This document shows positions 51,293-59,085 of a DNA stretch of 59,991 bases, piece by piece (the stretch's first letter is position 1; each line of letters begins with the position of its first letter). The stretch lies in the NCBI GenBank assembly GCA_022841795.1, contig JALHQU010000019.1:1-59991 (forward strand). The letters are read 5' to 3'. Source of the stretch: Fimbriiglobus sp. (GTDB taxonomy: Bacteria; Planctomycetota; Planctomycetia; Gemmatales; Gemmataceae). Below the pieces are notes generated by a model that worked only from the letters and a program-made list of their open reading frames with translations, did not search any database and had not been told where the DNA came from. Made by a program: the position numbers and the translations under genes.

Positions 51293-52414
51293 TCATGCCG
51301 CCAGCCCCGGGGCCTCCGGCTCCGGGGTCGCCCACCGCCCCGTGGTCGAACCCGACCCGGAAGCGGTGACCGCCGGCTCCGGGGCCACCAGCCGCAGGAG
51401 GCGGGACACCTTCGCGTCCACCGTCGCCCGGTCCCCGGCGTAGGGGATGTCCCGGGTGAGCGAGGTCAGGGCGTCCACGAGCGCGAAGATGGTGAACCGC
51501 TGGCCGCGTCCGCGGACCAGCTCCACCGCCTTCTTGCCGAGCTGCTGCGGGATGCCGTCGCCGGCCAGGAGCTTGAGCGCCTCGTCGGCGTCCGCCCCGG
51601 CCGATTCCTTCATCGCCTTCTTGATGACCGCGGCGAACCCGTCCCGCCGCTCGTCGCGGCGGCGGACCAGGGCGTCGAGCATCCGCCGGATCTGGTTGAG
51701 GGCGTCGCCGACCTGGGCGGTGTGCTTCCAGGTCGCCTCGGCCACGTTGACCGCGTCCCAGACGATGTGGTTCTGGCACACTTGCTGGAACCAGAACGTC
51801 TGCACGCCCAGGGTTCGGCACCCGACCTCGGAGTTCCACACGAAGAACCCGGGGGCGAACGCCTCCCCGTCGACCTCCACCCACCCGGCCGGGTCGATCA
51901 TGAACACGAACAGGTCCCGGTCCCCGGCGTACAGGCCGGTCCCGCCGGTGCAGCCGGGCGGGGGCGGGCTGAAATCGACCGCGAACTCCCGCACCGCGGC
52001 CAGCAACTCGGCGTCCCACAGCCGCGTGTAGGTGGTGCCGTGCAGGCTCCGGACGGTCCCGCCGTCGGTCAGGGCCTGGACCGGCTTGCCGCCGGTCGGC
52101 AGGGTCTCGGCGAACGCCCGGGCGGCGGTCTCCGGGGTGAGCCGGTTGACCGTGTCCTTGGCCACCCCCGCCAGCCGGCAGAGGTTACCGAAGCTCCAGT
52201 CGTTCAGCTCGAACGCCCCGTCGGTGCCGAGGGCGAGTTTCAGCCCGCCGTCGTGCACGACCGGCCGGACCGACCCGGGCAGTTGCCACCGGTCGGTGCC
52301 GCGGGCCTTGCGGTCGCGGCAGTGGGCCTCCAGGGCGGCGAGGTCCGGGAACGTCTCGTCCGGCGTCCGCCGGAACAGCTCCCGGCTCGCCCGCGTCAGG
52401 TTCGTCTTGGCCAT
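51293..52414 (-). CDS. DUF932 protein
   Basis: The 373-aa product has the DUF932 pattern: LNDWSFGNLCRLAGVAKDTVNRL, YTRLWDAELLAAVREF, FVWNSEVGCRTLGVQTFWFQQVCQNHIVWD and then a helical region. DUF932 proteins (phage and plasmid, formerly linked to LigD-like or mgta descriptions) are found on plasmids and conjugative elements and have no settled function. A perfect palindrome lies 30 bp upstream of the start. Confidence 0.85.
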   Translation of the reverse strand: MAKTNLTRASRELFRRTPDETFPDLAALEAHCRDRKARGTDRWQLPGSVRPVVHDGGLKLALGTDGAFELNDWSFGNLCRLAGVAKDTVNRLTPETAARAFAETLPTGGKPVQALTDGGTVRSLHGTTYTRLWDAELLAAVREFAVDFSPPPPGCTGGTGLYAGDRDLFVFMIDPAGWVEVDGEAFAPGFFVWNSEVGCRTLGVQTFWFQQVCQNHIVWDAVNVAEATWKHTAQVGDALNQIRRMLDALVRRRDERRDGFAAVIKKAMKESAGADADEALKLLAGDGIPQQLGKKAVELVRGRGQRFTIFALVDALTSLTRDIPYAGDRATVDAKVSRLLRLVAPEPAVTASGSGSTTGRWATPEPEAPGLAA

Positions 52415-52443
52415 CGTCCGTCCTCCGCTTGGGGGAAAAGGAA

Positions 52444-52467
52444 CGGCCCGGTCACATGACCGGGCCG
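52444..52467. promoter_or_regulatory. Near-perfect palindrome upstream of DUF932 gene
   Basis: Arms CGGCCCGGTCA and TGACCGGGCCG flank a 2-nt centre. It sits just upstream of the start of the DUF932 gene (minus strand) and is a likely operator. The following 52468-53053 contains no gene I can support; a 9-bp hairpin (GCACACCCG/CGGGTGTGC, 52796-52820) is present. Confidence 0.5.
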
Positions 52468-53053
52468 CCGGGCGGGGGTGGTGGCGATCTGTCGTTACTC
52501 AAAACCGTATCGCACCACGCCCCCCGGCCGCAGGCTGAGGCGTGCGGTCGAGGAGCGAAAGGATCTGCCTTCTACCCTGTGGGCCGGTCGGTACCGGCCG
52601 CTCTGACGTGATGGGGTGATTTCAGCACACCCCGCGGCGCTAGTCAAACGCCGTGTGGCGAACGGCGTTCACACGCCAAGTCCGGGGGCCGGCGGGCGTT
52701 GCGTGCCCGGGCGGGGCGGACCGTTTGCAGCCCGTTAACGCCGCGAAAGCCCTGGGCCGCCGGGGTTTCCCGCAGCCTTGGCGGCGCGGCCGTTCGCACA
52801 CCCGGGTGCATCGGGTGTGCTGTTCATCATGTTCTCGCGGAGCGGCGTTGGTGCCGACCCTGTCGCGCTGTGTGAGCCGTGCGGGGGCGACGGGCGGTGC
52901 TCTCTGTCTGGATCGCTGGTGCCGTGCGTGGTGGGGTCCTGCTTGTCGCCTGCTCGCTTGCGGGCTAGCGTGCCCTTCGACCGGCCGGGTAGCGTTCGGG
53001 AGAGTGCCCGGGCGGTGGCCTGTTGGGACGGCCAGGGCACGTCATTCGTCAGC

Positions 53054-54067
53054 ATGAGGAGTCGGTCGATGCGCCGCCGGCGGAAGCGAAGGAGGCTCTG
53101 GCCCCGTCCGACCCTCACCGAGGACCAGATCCTCGGGTGGGCGGACACCTTCCACGACCGCACGGGCCGCTGGCCACGGAAGGACTCGGGCACGGTGCCG
53201 GGGTCCTTTGTGGAGCGGTGGTCGGCGGTCAACTCGGCGCTGCAGAAGGGATCACGCGGACTGCCGGGCGGGTCCTCCCTCGCCCGGCTGCTCGCGGCCC
53301 GGCGCGGGGTGCGGAACAAGAAGGGGCTTCCCCACCTCACCGTCCCGCAGATCCTCCGCTGGGCGGACGCGTACCACCGGCAGACCGGCACCTGGCCGCA
53401 CTGCAAGACGAAACCCGGCGGCATCCCCGGCACGAACGGCGAGACGTGGCTGGCCGTGGACACCGCCCTCCGCGTCGGGCAGCGGGGGCTGCCGGGCGGA
53501 TCGTCGCTCCCGCAGGTCCTCGCGGAACACCGCGGCGTCCGCAACCCAGCGGGCCTGCCGCCGCTGTCAGTGAAACAGGTGCTCACCTGGGCGGACGCCT
53601 TCCGCGCTCGCACGGGGGAGTGGCCGAAGCAGAAGCACTGGCAGGAAGTGATCCCGGGGTCCGACGGGGAGACGTGGGGCAACGTGATCCAGGCGATCGC
53701 CCGCGGGCTCCGGGGCTTCCCCGGCGGCGGGACGTTGTTCGACCTGCTCGCCGAGCACCGCGGGGTGCGGAACGTCGGCCGCCTGCCGAGGTTGACCGAG
53801 GGTCAAATTCTGGCCTGGGCGGACGCTCACATCGCCACCCACGGCGAATGGCCGACGTGCCGGTGTCCCGAGCAGGCCATCCCGGGCATAGGAGGCGAGC
53901 GCTGGTTCAACGTCGATCAGGCCCTGCGGAAGGGGCTCCGCGGCCTCCCCGGCGGGTCGTCCCTGCCGAAGCTGCTCGCGAAGTCCCGCGGCGTCCCCAA
54001 CCTGAAGGCGAACATGACGGCCCGGATGCACGGCGGGGAACGTGCTGCTTCTTCCGCGACCGTCTGA
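53054..54067 (+). CDS. Protein of four ~75-aa GLPGGSSL-type repeats
   Basis: The 337-aa product starts MRSRSMRRRRKRRR, a very basic leader. Four repeats begin at about residues 21, 95, 171 and 247, each following the pattern LT..QIL.WAD....TG.WP....IPG..GE.W..V..AL..G.RGLPGGSSL..LLA..RGVRN. The unit looks like a small helical nucleic-acid-binding module. Such repeat proteins are numerous in Gemmataceae. There is no enzyme domain. It stands alone, divergent from the DUF932 gene. Confidence 0.7.
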   Translation: MRSRSMRRRRKRRRLWPRPTLTEDQILGWADTFHDRTGRWPRKDSGTVPGSFVERWSAVNSALQKGSRGLPGGSSLARLLAARRGVRNKKGLPHLTVPQILRWADAYHRQTGTWPHCKTKPGGIPGTNGETWLAVDTALRVGQRGLPGGSSLPQVLAEHRGVRNPAGLPPLSVKQVLTWADAFRARTGEWPKQKHWQEVIPGSDGETWGNVIQAIARGLRGFPGGGTLFDLLAEHRGVRNVGRLPRLTEGQILAWADAHIATHGEWPTCRCPEQAIPGIGGERWFNVDQALRKGLRGLPGGSSLPKLLAKSRGVPNLKANMTARMHGGERAASSATV

Positions 54068-54170
54068 GCGGGCCGTTCAGTCCTCGGGTAACAGGACAGA
54101 GTGGCAGAAAGTAAACTTGGACCGCCGGATCGCGTACCCGAAAGATCTTTGAGGCAGCCGGTAGGGCGTC

Positions 54171-55658
54171 GTGTCCCCCTTTCCAGACCCGTTCCTCCTC
54201 GGAGCCCCGCCCGTGGGTCACCCCCCGGACATCACCCGTCTGCCGGCCACCCGGCTCGCCGCGGAGATCCGGTCCGGCCGGCTTCGGTCCGCGGACGTGA
54301 CGGCGGCCTTCCTCGACCGGATCGCCCGGCACGACCGCCGGGTCCGGGCCATCGCTACCCTCGACCCGGCCGGGGCCCGTCGCCAGGCGGAGGCTGCCGA
54401 CCGGGCCGCGGCCACCGGTGTTCCGCTCGGCCCGCTCCACGGCGTCCCGATGACGGTCAAGGACGGGTTCCGCATCGCCGGGTCGCGGTCCAGCTTCGGC
54501 CTGCCGCACCTGCGGTTCTACCGCCCGGCGGCCGACTGCGAGGTCGTGGCCCGGCTGCGGCGGGCCGGGGCGGTGATCATGGGCCGCACGGCCGTCCCGT
54601 TCGCCTGCTTCGACTGGCAGTGCCGCCCGCCGCTGGCCCGCGAGTGCGTCAACCCGCTCGACCCGGCCCGCACCCCCGGCGGGTCGTCCGGCGGGGCCGC
54701 GGCCGCCCTGGCAGCCCGGCTCACCCCGCTGGAACTGGGCACCGACGTGGCCGGGTCGATCCGCTACCCGGCCCACTGCTGCGGGGTGTTCGGGTTGCGG
54801 ACCACAGTCGGACTGGTGCCGGCCGCCGACATCGGTCCGCCGCCGGGCAAGCCGATGCTCCCCAGCGTCATCTCCGTCGGCCCGATGGCCCGGTCGGTGG
54901 GTGACCTCGGCCTGCTCCTGTCCGCCCTGCTGCCGGACCGCGACGCCCGCGAGACGAGACCCGCGGCTGGTCGCCTGCGGGTTGCGGTCACGAAGGCAGT
55001 TGAGGGGGCACCCCCGGACGCGGCGTCGGCCGAGGTCGTCCGTGGGTTCACCGGCCGGCTGGCGGACGCCGGCCACGAGGTCGGTGACCTCGACCGGCCG
55101 CCGTTCGACTTCGAGGAGGCATTCGCCGTCTGGGGGCTGGTGTCCGGGTACGAGATGAAGCAGCAGTTCCCGGTCCTGCTGCGGAATCGGCTCGCGATGC
55201 GGGCGTTCGCCGCGTGGTTCCTGGCGTACCGGCTGGGCGGCGGGCCGCTGACGACCTACTTCCGCCGCGGGCTGCTGGCCGCGGAGGCGGAGTACCGCGA
55301 GGCCCTCGCCCGGCGGGACGAGCTGGTCAGGGCGGTCGATGCGTTCCTCGGCCGGCACGACCTGTGGGTGCTACCCGCATCGCCGGGCGTGGCCATCCGC
55401 CGGCAGCGGCCGGGTCGGCCGATCCGAACGACCGGCGGGCCGGTGCCGTACTCCCGCTTCCTGGGCCACTACCTGTGCCCGACCGCGGTCGTCGGCACAC
55501 CCGCCCTGGTGGTGCCGGCGGGGTTCGGCGAGGGCGGTCTGCCGGTCGGGGTGCAGGTCCACGCCCCGCGGTTTTCCGACCGCTGGCTGGTAGACGTGGC
55601 CGGCCCACACCTGGAGGCGGCCGGGGTCGAACCGCCGCTGCCGGCCAGGGAGCGGTGA
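54171..55658 (+). CDS. Amidase signature family hydrolase
   Basis: The 495-aa protein has the Ser-cisSer-Lys triad: K97 (MTVKDGF), S172 (TPGGSSGGAAAAL) and S196 (GTDVAGSIRYP). HGVPMTVKDG, RAGAVIMGRT and VGPMARSVGD are hallmarks. It should hydrolyse a small amide in the cytoplasm; the substrate is unknown. The start is a GTG with a weak ribosome site. It is the only clear metabolic enzyme in the plasmid-like region and may be cargo. Confidence 0.92.
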   Translation: MSPFPDPFLLGAPPVGHPPDITRLPATRLAAEIRSGRLRSADVTAAFLDRIARHDRRVRAIATLDPAGARRQAEAADRAAATGVPLGPLHGVPMTVKDGFRIAGSRSSFGLPHLRFYRPAADCEVVARLRRAGAVIMGRTAVPFACFDWQCRPPLARECVNPLDPARTPGGSSGGAAAALAARLTPLELGTDVAGSIRYPAHCCGVFGLRTTVGLVPAADIGPPPGKPMLPSVISVGPMARSVGDLGLLLSALLPDRDARETRPAAGRLRVAVTKAVEGAPPDAASAEVVRGFTGRLADAGHEVGDLDRPPFDFEEAFAVWGLVSGYEMKQQFPVLLRNRLAMRAFAAWFLAYRLGGGPLTTYFRRGLLAAEAEYREALARRDELVRAVDAFLGRHDLWVLPASPGVAIRRQRPGRPIRTTGGPVPYSRFLGHYLCPTAVVGTPALVVPAGFGEGGLPVGVQVHAPRFSDRWLVDVAGPHLEAAGVEPPLPARER

Positions 55659-55712
55659 TTTGCCGTCGCCCGGTGGCACCGGCCGGCGATAACTGACACG
55701 GGAGGGGTTCAC

Positions 55713-55907
55713 ATGGCACGCAGCCCGAAGCAGTCCACGCGGCGACCGGCGACGAAGTTCCCACACCTCGTCAAGAAGCTCCAGAAGGCTAACACCACGG
55801 CCCAGGTCGAGTGCCGGCGCATCCGAACCGGGCGGGGATGGTTCATGCCGGAGCCGATGGGGCCGTCTCGGGCGAGGACCACTCGGGAGGTGGGCGGTCA
55901 CGGTTGA
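55713..55907 (+). CDS. Small basic protein of unknown function
   Basis: Sixty-four residues beginning MARSPKQSTRRPATKFPHLVKKLQKAN, preceded by GGGAGGGG at good spacing. It is strongly basic and may bind nucleic acid. It lies 54 bp after the amidase gene and is convergent with a small minus-strand gene, with a 10-bp overlap. Confidence 0.5.
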   Translation: MARSPKQSTRRPATKFPHLVKKLQKANTTAQVECRRIRTGRGWFMPEPMGPSRARTTREVGGHG

Positions 55908-56170
55908 GGGTCTACCACCAGCATCCCTTCGACGAGCAACTGTCGGAGGCGGCGGCCCAACCTGTCGTGCCGGCCGCCGGTCAAGGCATAACCCGGGCCG
56001 CTCTCCTCACAACGAATGTTGCCCGGACGTGTAACGCGGACCCGGCCTCGTAGGAGTGCCTCCACCGCCCACCAGAAGTCCGTCAGTGACCCGCTGCCGG
56101 TCGAGATGCCGCCCCGGAAAGTGGGACCGGTAATCCGGAAGGACCAGAACCGGGCGGGCAGGCAGGTCAT
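55898..56170 (-). CDS. Small protein coupled to the 56167 gene
   Basis: The 90-aa product contains GSGSLTDFWWAVEALLRGRVRVTRPGNIRCEESG and YALTGGRHDRLGRRLRQLLVEGML, a basic, aromatic, protein-like sequence. Its ATG overlaps the upstream stop as ATGA, so translation is coupled. No family recognised. Confidence 0.5.
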   Translation of the reverse strand: MTCLPARFWSFRITGPTFRGGISTGSGSLTDFWWAVEALLRGRVRVTRPGNIRCEESGPGYALTGGRHDRLGRRLRQLLVEGMLVVDPQP

Positions 56171-57105
56171 GCGGCGGGCGGTGTCGGCCGGTCGTCCTCC
56201 GACCGAGTCGTGGGGGGCGGGACGGCCGCCTTCGCGACGGCGGTCAACGGGGGGAACGCCCGGCTCGTCTTGAGGATCCGTTGGTCCGAGCCGATGAGCC
56301 GGGCCTGGTAACTGCCGCCGGTGTCGCTGCGGGTCGCGATGACCCGGAGGGTGATCGGCCGGCCGTCGTAGAGCAGGGCCACCCCGTGGTCGTCGGCGGC
56401 GGCGTTGATCGCGGCGGCGACGGCCCTGTTCTCGTCGAGCGACGGGGCGTGCTTCCCGACGAACGCATCAAGGAGCTGCTGAACCATCCCAACCACCGGT
56501 TGGTGGTGGGGGGCGAGGGCCAGGCGGAGGCCGCGCACCGAGTCGAGCGGGGACGCCGGGAACGGGACCCCCGGGCCGAGTTCCGCCGTGCTCGGCGGCG
56601 GCAGAACCGGGTCCGATTTCGAGTCGAGGCGGACCTCGATCCGGCTGTCGTCGGTGGGCCGGACCTGGGCTCCCTGGCTCGCCCCGCCGGCCTTCGCCGA
56701 TTCCAGGTACGACCGGACCAGTAGCGCGACCAGCTGTTGGCCGACGTCGGCCGCCGACGCCTGACCCGACAGGTGAAGAAACCGGCCCTTGGCCGTTGCC
56801 ATGAGTTCCTGGGGGGTGACCCGTCCCTTCGTCATCACCCGTTCGACAATCTCTCGGAGCGCCTTCAAGATCGCCGCCTCGGGGCTCTTCGGGAGCAGGG
56901 CCGCGGCCGCCACCCCGGCGACCGGCCCGAGGAACTGCCAGGTCATCTCTTTCAGGTCCAGGGTGGCGGCGAACGGGCGGCGGAGGGCCGACTCGTCGAC
57001 GGGTCGGAAGTCGGCCGCCCCCGGTCCGGCGGCGGACCTTTCCCCCCCGGCCGTGGCACCCCCCGCGGCCGGATCGGGCGTCGTCTTGCGCGTCGGCTTC
57101 GACAT
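56167..57105 (-). CDS. Hypothetical protein divergent from parB
   Basis: The 312-aa product has a disordered Lys/Pro/Ala N-terminus. A hydrophobic helix follows (TWQFLGPVAGVAAAALLP, about 54-72), then a helical region (AAILKALREIVERVMTKGRVTPQELMATA) and a C-terminal part. No domain is recognised. It is transcribed from a recognisable promoter (57200-57228) whose -35 overlaps an operator-like palindrome shared with the divergent parB gene, so it may be co-regulated with partition. Confidence 0.65.
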   Translation of the reverse strand: MSKPTRKTTPDPAAGGATAGGERSAAGPGAADFRPVDESALRRPFAATLDLKEMTWQFLGPVAGVAAAALLPKSPEAAILKALREIVERVMTKGRVTPQELMATAKGRFLHLSGQASAADVGQQLVALLVRSYLESAKAGGASQGAQVRPTDDSRIEVRLDSKSDPVLPPPSTAELGPGVPFPASPLDSVRGLRLALAPHHQPVVGMVQQLLDAFVGKHAPSLDENRAVAAAINAAADDHGVALLYDGRPITLRVIATRSDTGGSYQARLIGSDQRILKTSRAFPPLTAVAKAAVPPPTTRSEDDRPTPPAA

Positions 57106-57199
57106 CTCGTGTGCTCCTCACTTCCCGAAGAAGACCCGCCCCGGCCGCAAACGCCGGATTTTTTTCCCAAGTCGCGCTAGACGTGCGGGGGCGGATCGC

Positions 57200-57238
57200 A
57201 GTATAGTCAATCAGGTCACGATTGCCAAATTTGGCAAT
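57200..57238 (-). promoter_or_regulatory. Promoter with operator palindrome upstream of the 57105 gene and parB
   Basis: On the minus strand TTGGCA (57223-57228) is 17 bp from TATACT (57200-57205). The -35 lies inside the perfect palindrome ATTGCCAAATTTGGCAAT (57221-57238). A repressor bound there would block this promoter and could also affect parB, which starts 126 bp away on the other strand. Confidence 0.65.
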
Positions 57239-57363
57239 AGCGACCTTAAACACAACTCGCTCGCCGAGAATAGTACGCGATGGCGGGAGGGTTGTCCAGC
57301 ACCAGACGGTGGGAATTGGCCACGGAACCGCCCGCCACCGCGGGCCAAAGGGAGGGAAGGACA

Positions 57364-58257
57364 ATGGGCAAGAAGAGCCCGCCCCCGAAGCAACGGGCTT
57401 CCGGGACGGTCACCGAGGTCCCGCTCGACCGGATCGACTGCGGGCGGCAACCCCGGGAGGTGTTCGACGACGAGTCGAACCGGGAGCTGGCCGAGAGCAT
57501 GAGCCGGTGCGGCCTGCTCAACGCGATCCGGGTCCGCCCGGCCGGCGGCCGGTACGAACTGGTGTGCGGCGAGCGGCGGTACCGGGCCGCCCTGGAACTC
57601 GGGTGGACGACGATTATGGCGGTCGTCGCCGAGGCGGAACTGACCGAGGCCGACCGGACCCTGGAGCAGCTGTCCGAAAACCTCTTCCGCGAGGCGCTGC
57701 AGCCGGTCGAGCAGGCGAAGGCGTTCAACCGGTTGATGACCGCGGAGAAGTGGACCGCGAAGGAACTGGCGGCCCGCCTCGGCATGTCCCCGGCGAAGGT
57801 GTGCCAGCACCTCCGGCTGCTCGACCTCCCGCCCGACGTCCAGGCGGAGGTGGACCGGGGCCTCATCCCGGCGACCACCGCGTACGAGATCGCCAAGGCC
57901 CCGGCCGAGGAGCAGCCGGGCCTGGCCCGGGAGGTCAAGGCCGGGAACCTGACCCGGGACCAGGTCAAGGCCGCCGCCGGGCCGAAGAAGCCCGGGTCCG
58001 ACCGGGACCACCTCAAGCTGTTCCTCGACGGCAACCACTTCGACTTCGACGTGGACGGCAACAAGGTCGTCATCAAGGGCAAGAAGATCGACTCCGCCCG
58101 CCTGCTGGCCGACGCGGTGGGCGAACTGCACACCGCCGTCCGCGCCCACGCCCGCGCGGCGGACCCGGGTGACACCGCGGCCCCGGCCGGCGGGGCCGTC
58201 TCCCGGCCCAGGTCCAAACCGCCCGACCCGAAGGCGGGCGACGAACCGACACCGTAA
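57364..58257 (+). CDS. ParB/RepB/Spo0J-family partition protein
   Basis: The 297-aa protein has the ParB N-terminal box (VPLDRIDCGRQPREVF) and the CTPase motif CGERRYRAA (residues 68-76). SENLFREALQPVEQAKAF and a helix-turn-helix (about 131-152, WTAKELAARLGMSPAKVCQHLRLL) follow. The C-terminus is Pro-rich and disordered. The ATG at 57364 has GGGAAGGA; an earlier in-frame start lacks a site. It is 9 kb from parA and not in its operon, so whether the two work together is uncertain. Confidence 0.9.
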   Translation: MGKKSPPPKQRASGTVTEVPLDRIDCGRQPREVFDDESNRELAESMSRCGLLNAIRVRPAGGRYELVCGERRYRAALELGWTTIMAVVAEAELTEADRTLEQLSENLFREALQPVEQAKAFNRLMTAEKWTAKELAARLGMSPAKVCQHLRLLDLPPDVQAEVDRGLIPATTAYEIAKAPAEEQPGLAREVKAGNLTRDQVKAAAGPKKPGSDRDHLKLFLDGNHFDFDVDGNKVVIKGKKIDSARLLADAVGELHTAVRAHARAADPGDTAAPAGGAVSRPRSKPPDPKAGDEPTP

Positions 58258-58355
58258 CCGCGGGGAGGAATCCCGCGCCCCGACCGACCCGTTCTTCCCC
58301 GACCGCCGGCCGTGTGGCCGGCAACCGCCTCGCACCCCCTAAAGGAGAACCGACC

Positions 58356-59072
58356 ATGACCATGCAGTTCGGGACCAAGGGCCTGACGAACGCCCTGGTC
58401 CCGCTCCCCAAGACCGCCGACGCCCGGCCGACCGCCAGCCCGAACCCGCGGGTCCCGTGCGTCGTGGTCCGCGACGGGACGGCGTCGATGGCCGGTCCCA
58501 AGATCGACCAGCTGAACGCCGGGATGCGGGAACTCGCGCGGTTCGTCCGCTCGGACAAACTGGTCGCCGCCGACGCCGAATTGGCGTCCGTCGCGGTGGC
58601 CGGCGTCGCGACGGTCGAGGTCCCCTTCGTCCCGGCCGGCTCGTTCGACCCGCCCCCCCTCGAACCGTACGGGAACACGCCGCTCGGCGACGGGCTCTTG
58701 ACCGGCCTGCAACTCCTCAGCGACCGGCTGGCGCTGTACCGCGAGCACGACCTCGACCACCACGTGCCGTGGATGCTCCTGGTCACCGACGGCGAGGAGA
58801 ACGCCGACCCCGAGCGGTTCGCCGCGGCCGGCCGGGCGATCCGCCAGCTCGAGAAGGCGAACCGGCTGCGGTTCTTCGCGGTCGGCGTGGACGGGGCGAA
58901 CATGGCCGCCCTCCAGTCGCTGACGGTCTACAAACCGTACGCGCTCCGCGGCCTCGACTTCAAGGCCCTGTTCGCGTGGCTGTACCGGTCGCTCCGGACG
59001 GTCAGCCAGTCCCAGCCGGGCGAGGACGTCCGGCCCGAAGACCCGACCGGGCCGCGCGGGTTCGCGAAGTGA
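58356..59072 (+). CDS. VWA-domain protein (TerY-like)
   Basis: The 238-aa protein is a von Willebrand A domain with a MIDAS-like site: DGTAS at D40-S44 (a variant of DxSxS), T108 (YGNTPLGDGL) and D145 (LVTDGEEN). It resembles TerY, which works with a PP2C phosphatase and a divergent kinase in the TerY-P triad. ATG follows AAAGGAG. The kinase-like gene is 13 bp downstream; any phosphatase would be beyond the window. Confidence 0.82.
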   Translation: MTMQFGTKGLTNALVPLPKTADARPTASPNPRVPCVVVRDGTASMAGPKIDQLNAGMRELARFVRSDKLVAADAELASVAVAGVATVEVPFVPAGSFDPPPLEPYGNTPLGDGLLTGLQLLSDRLALYREHDLDHHVPWMLLVTDGEENADPERFAAAGRAIRQLEKANRLRFFAVGVDGANMAALQSLTVYKPYALRGLDFKALFAWLYRSLRTVSQSQPGEDVRPEDPTGPRGFAK

Positions 59073-59085
59073 GGGAGGCAGGGCA

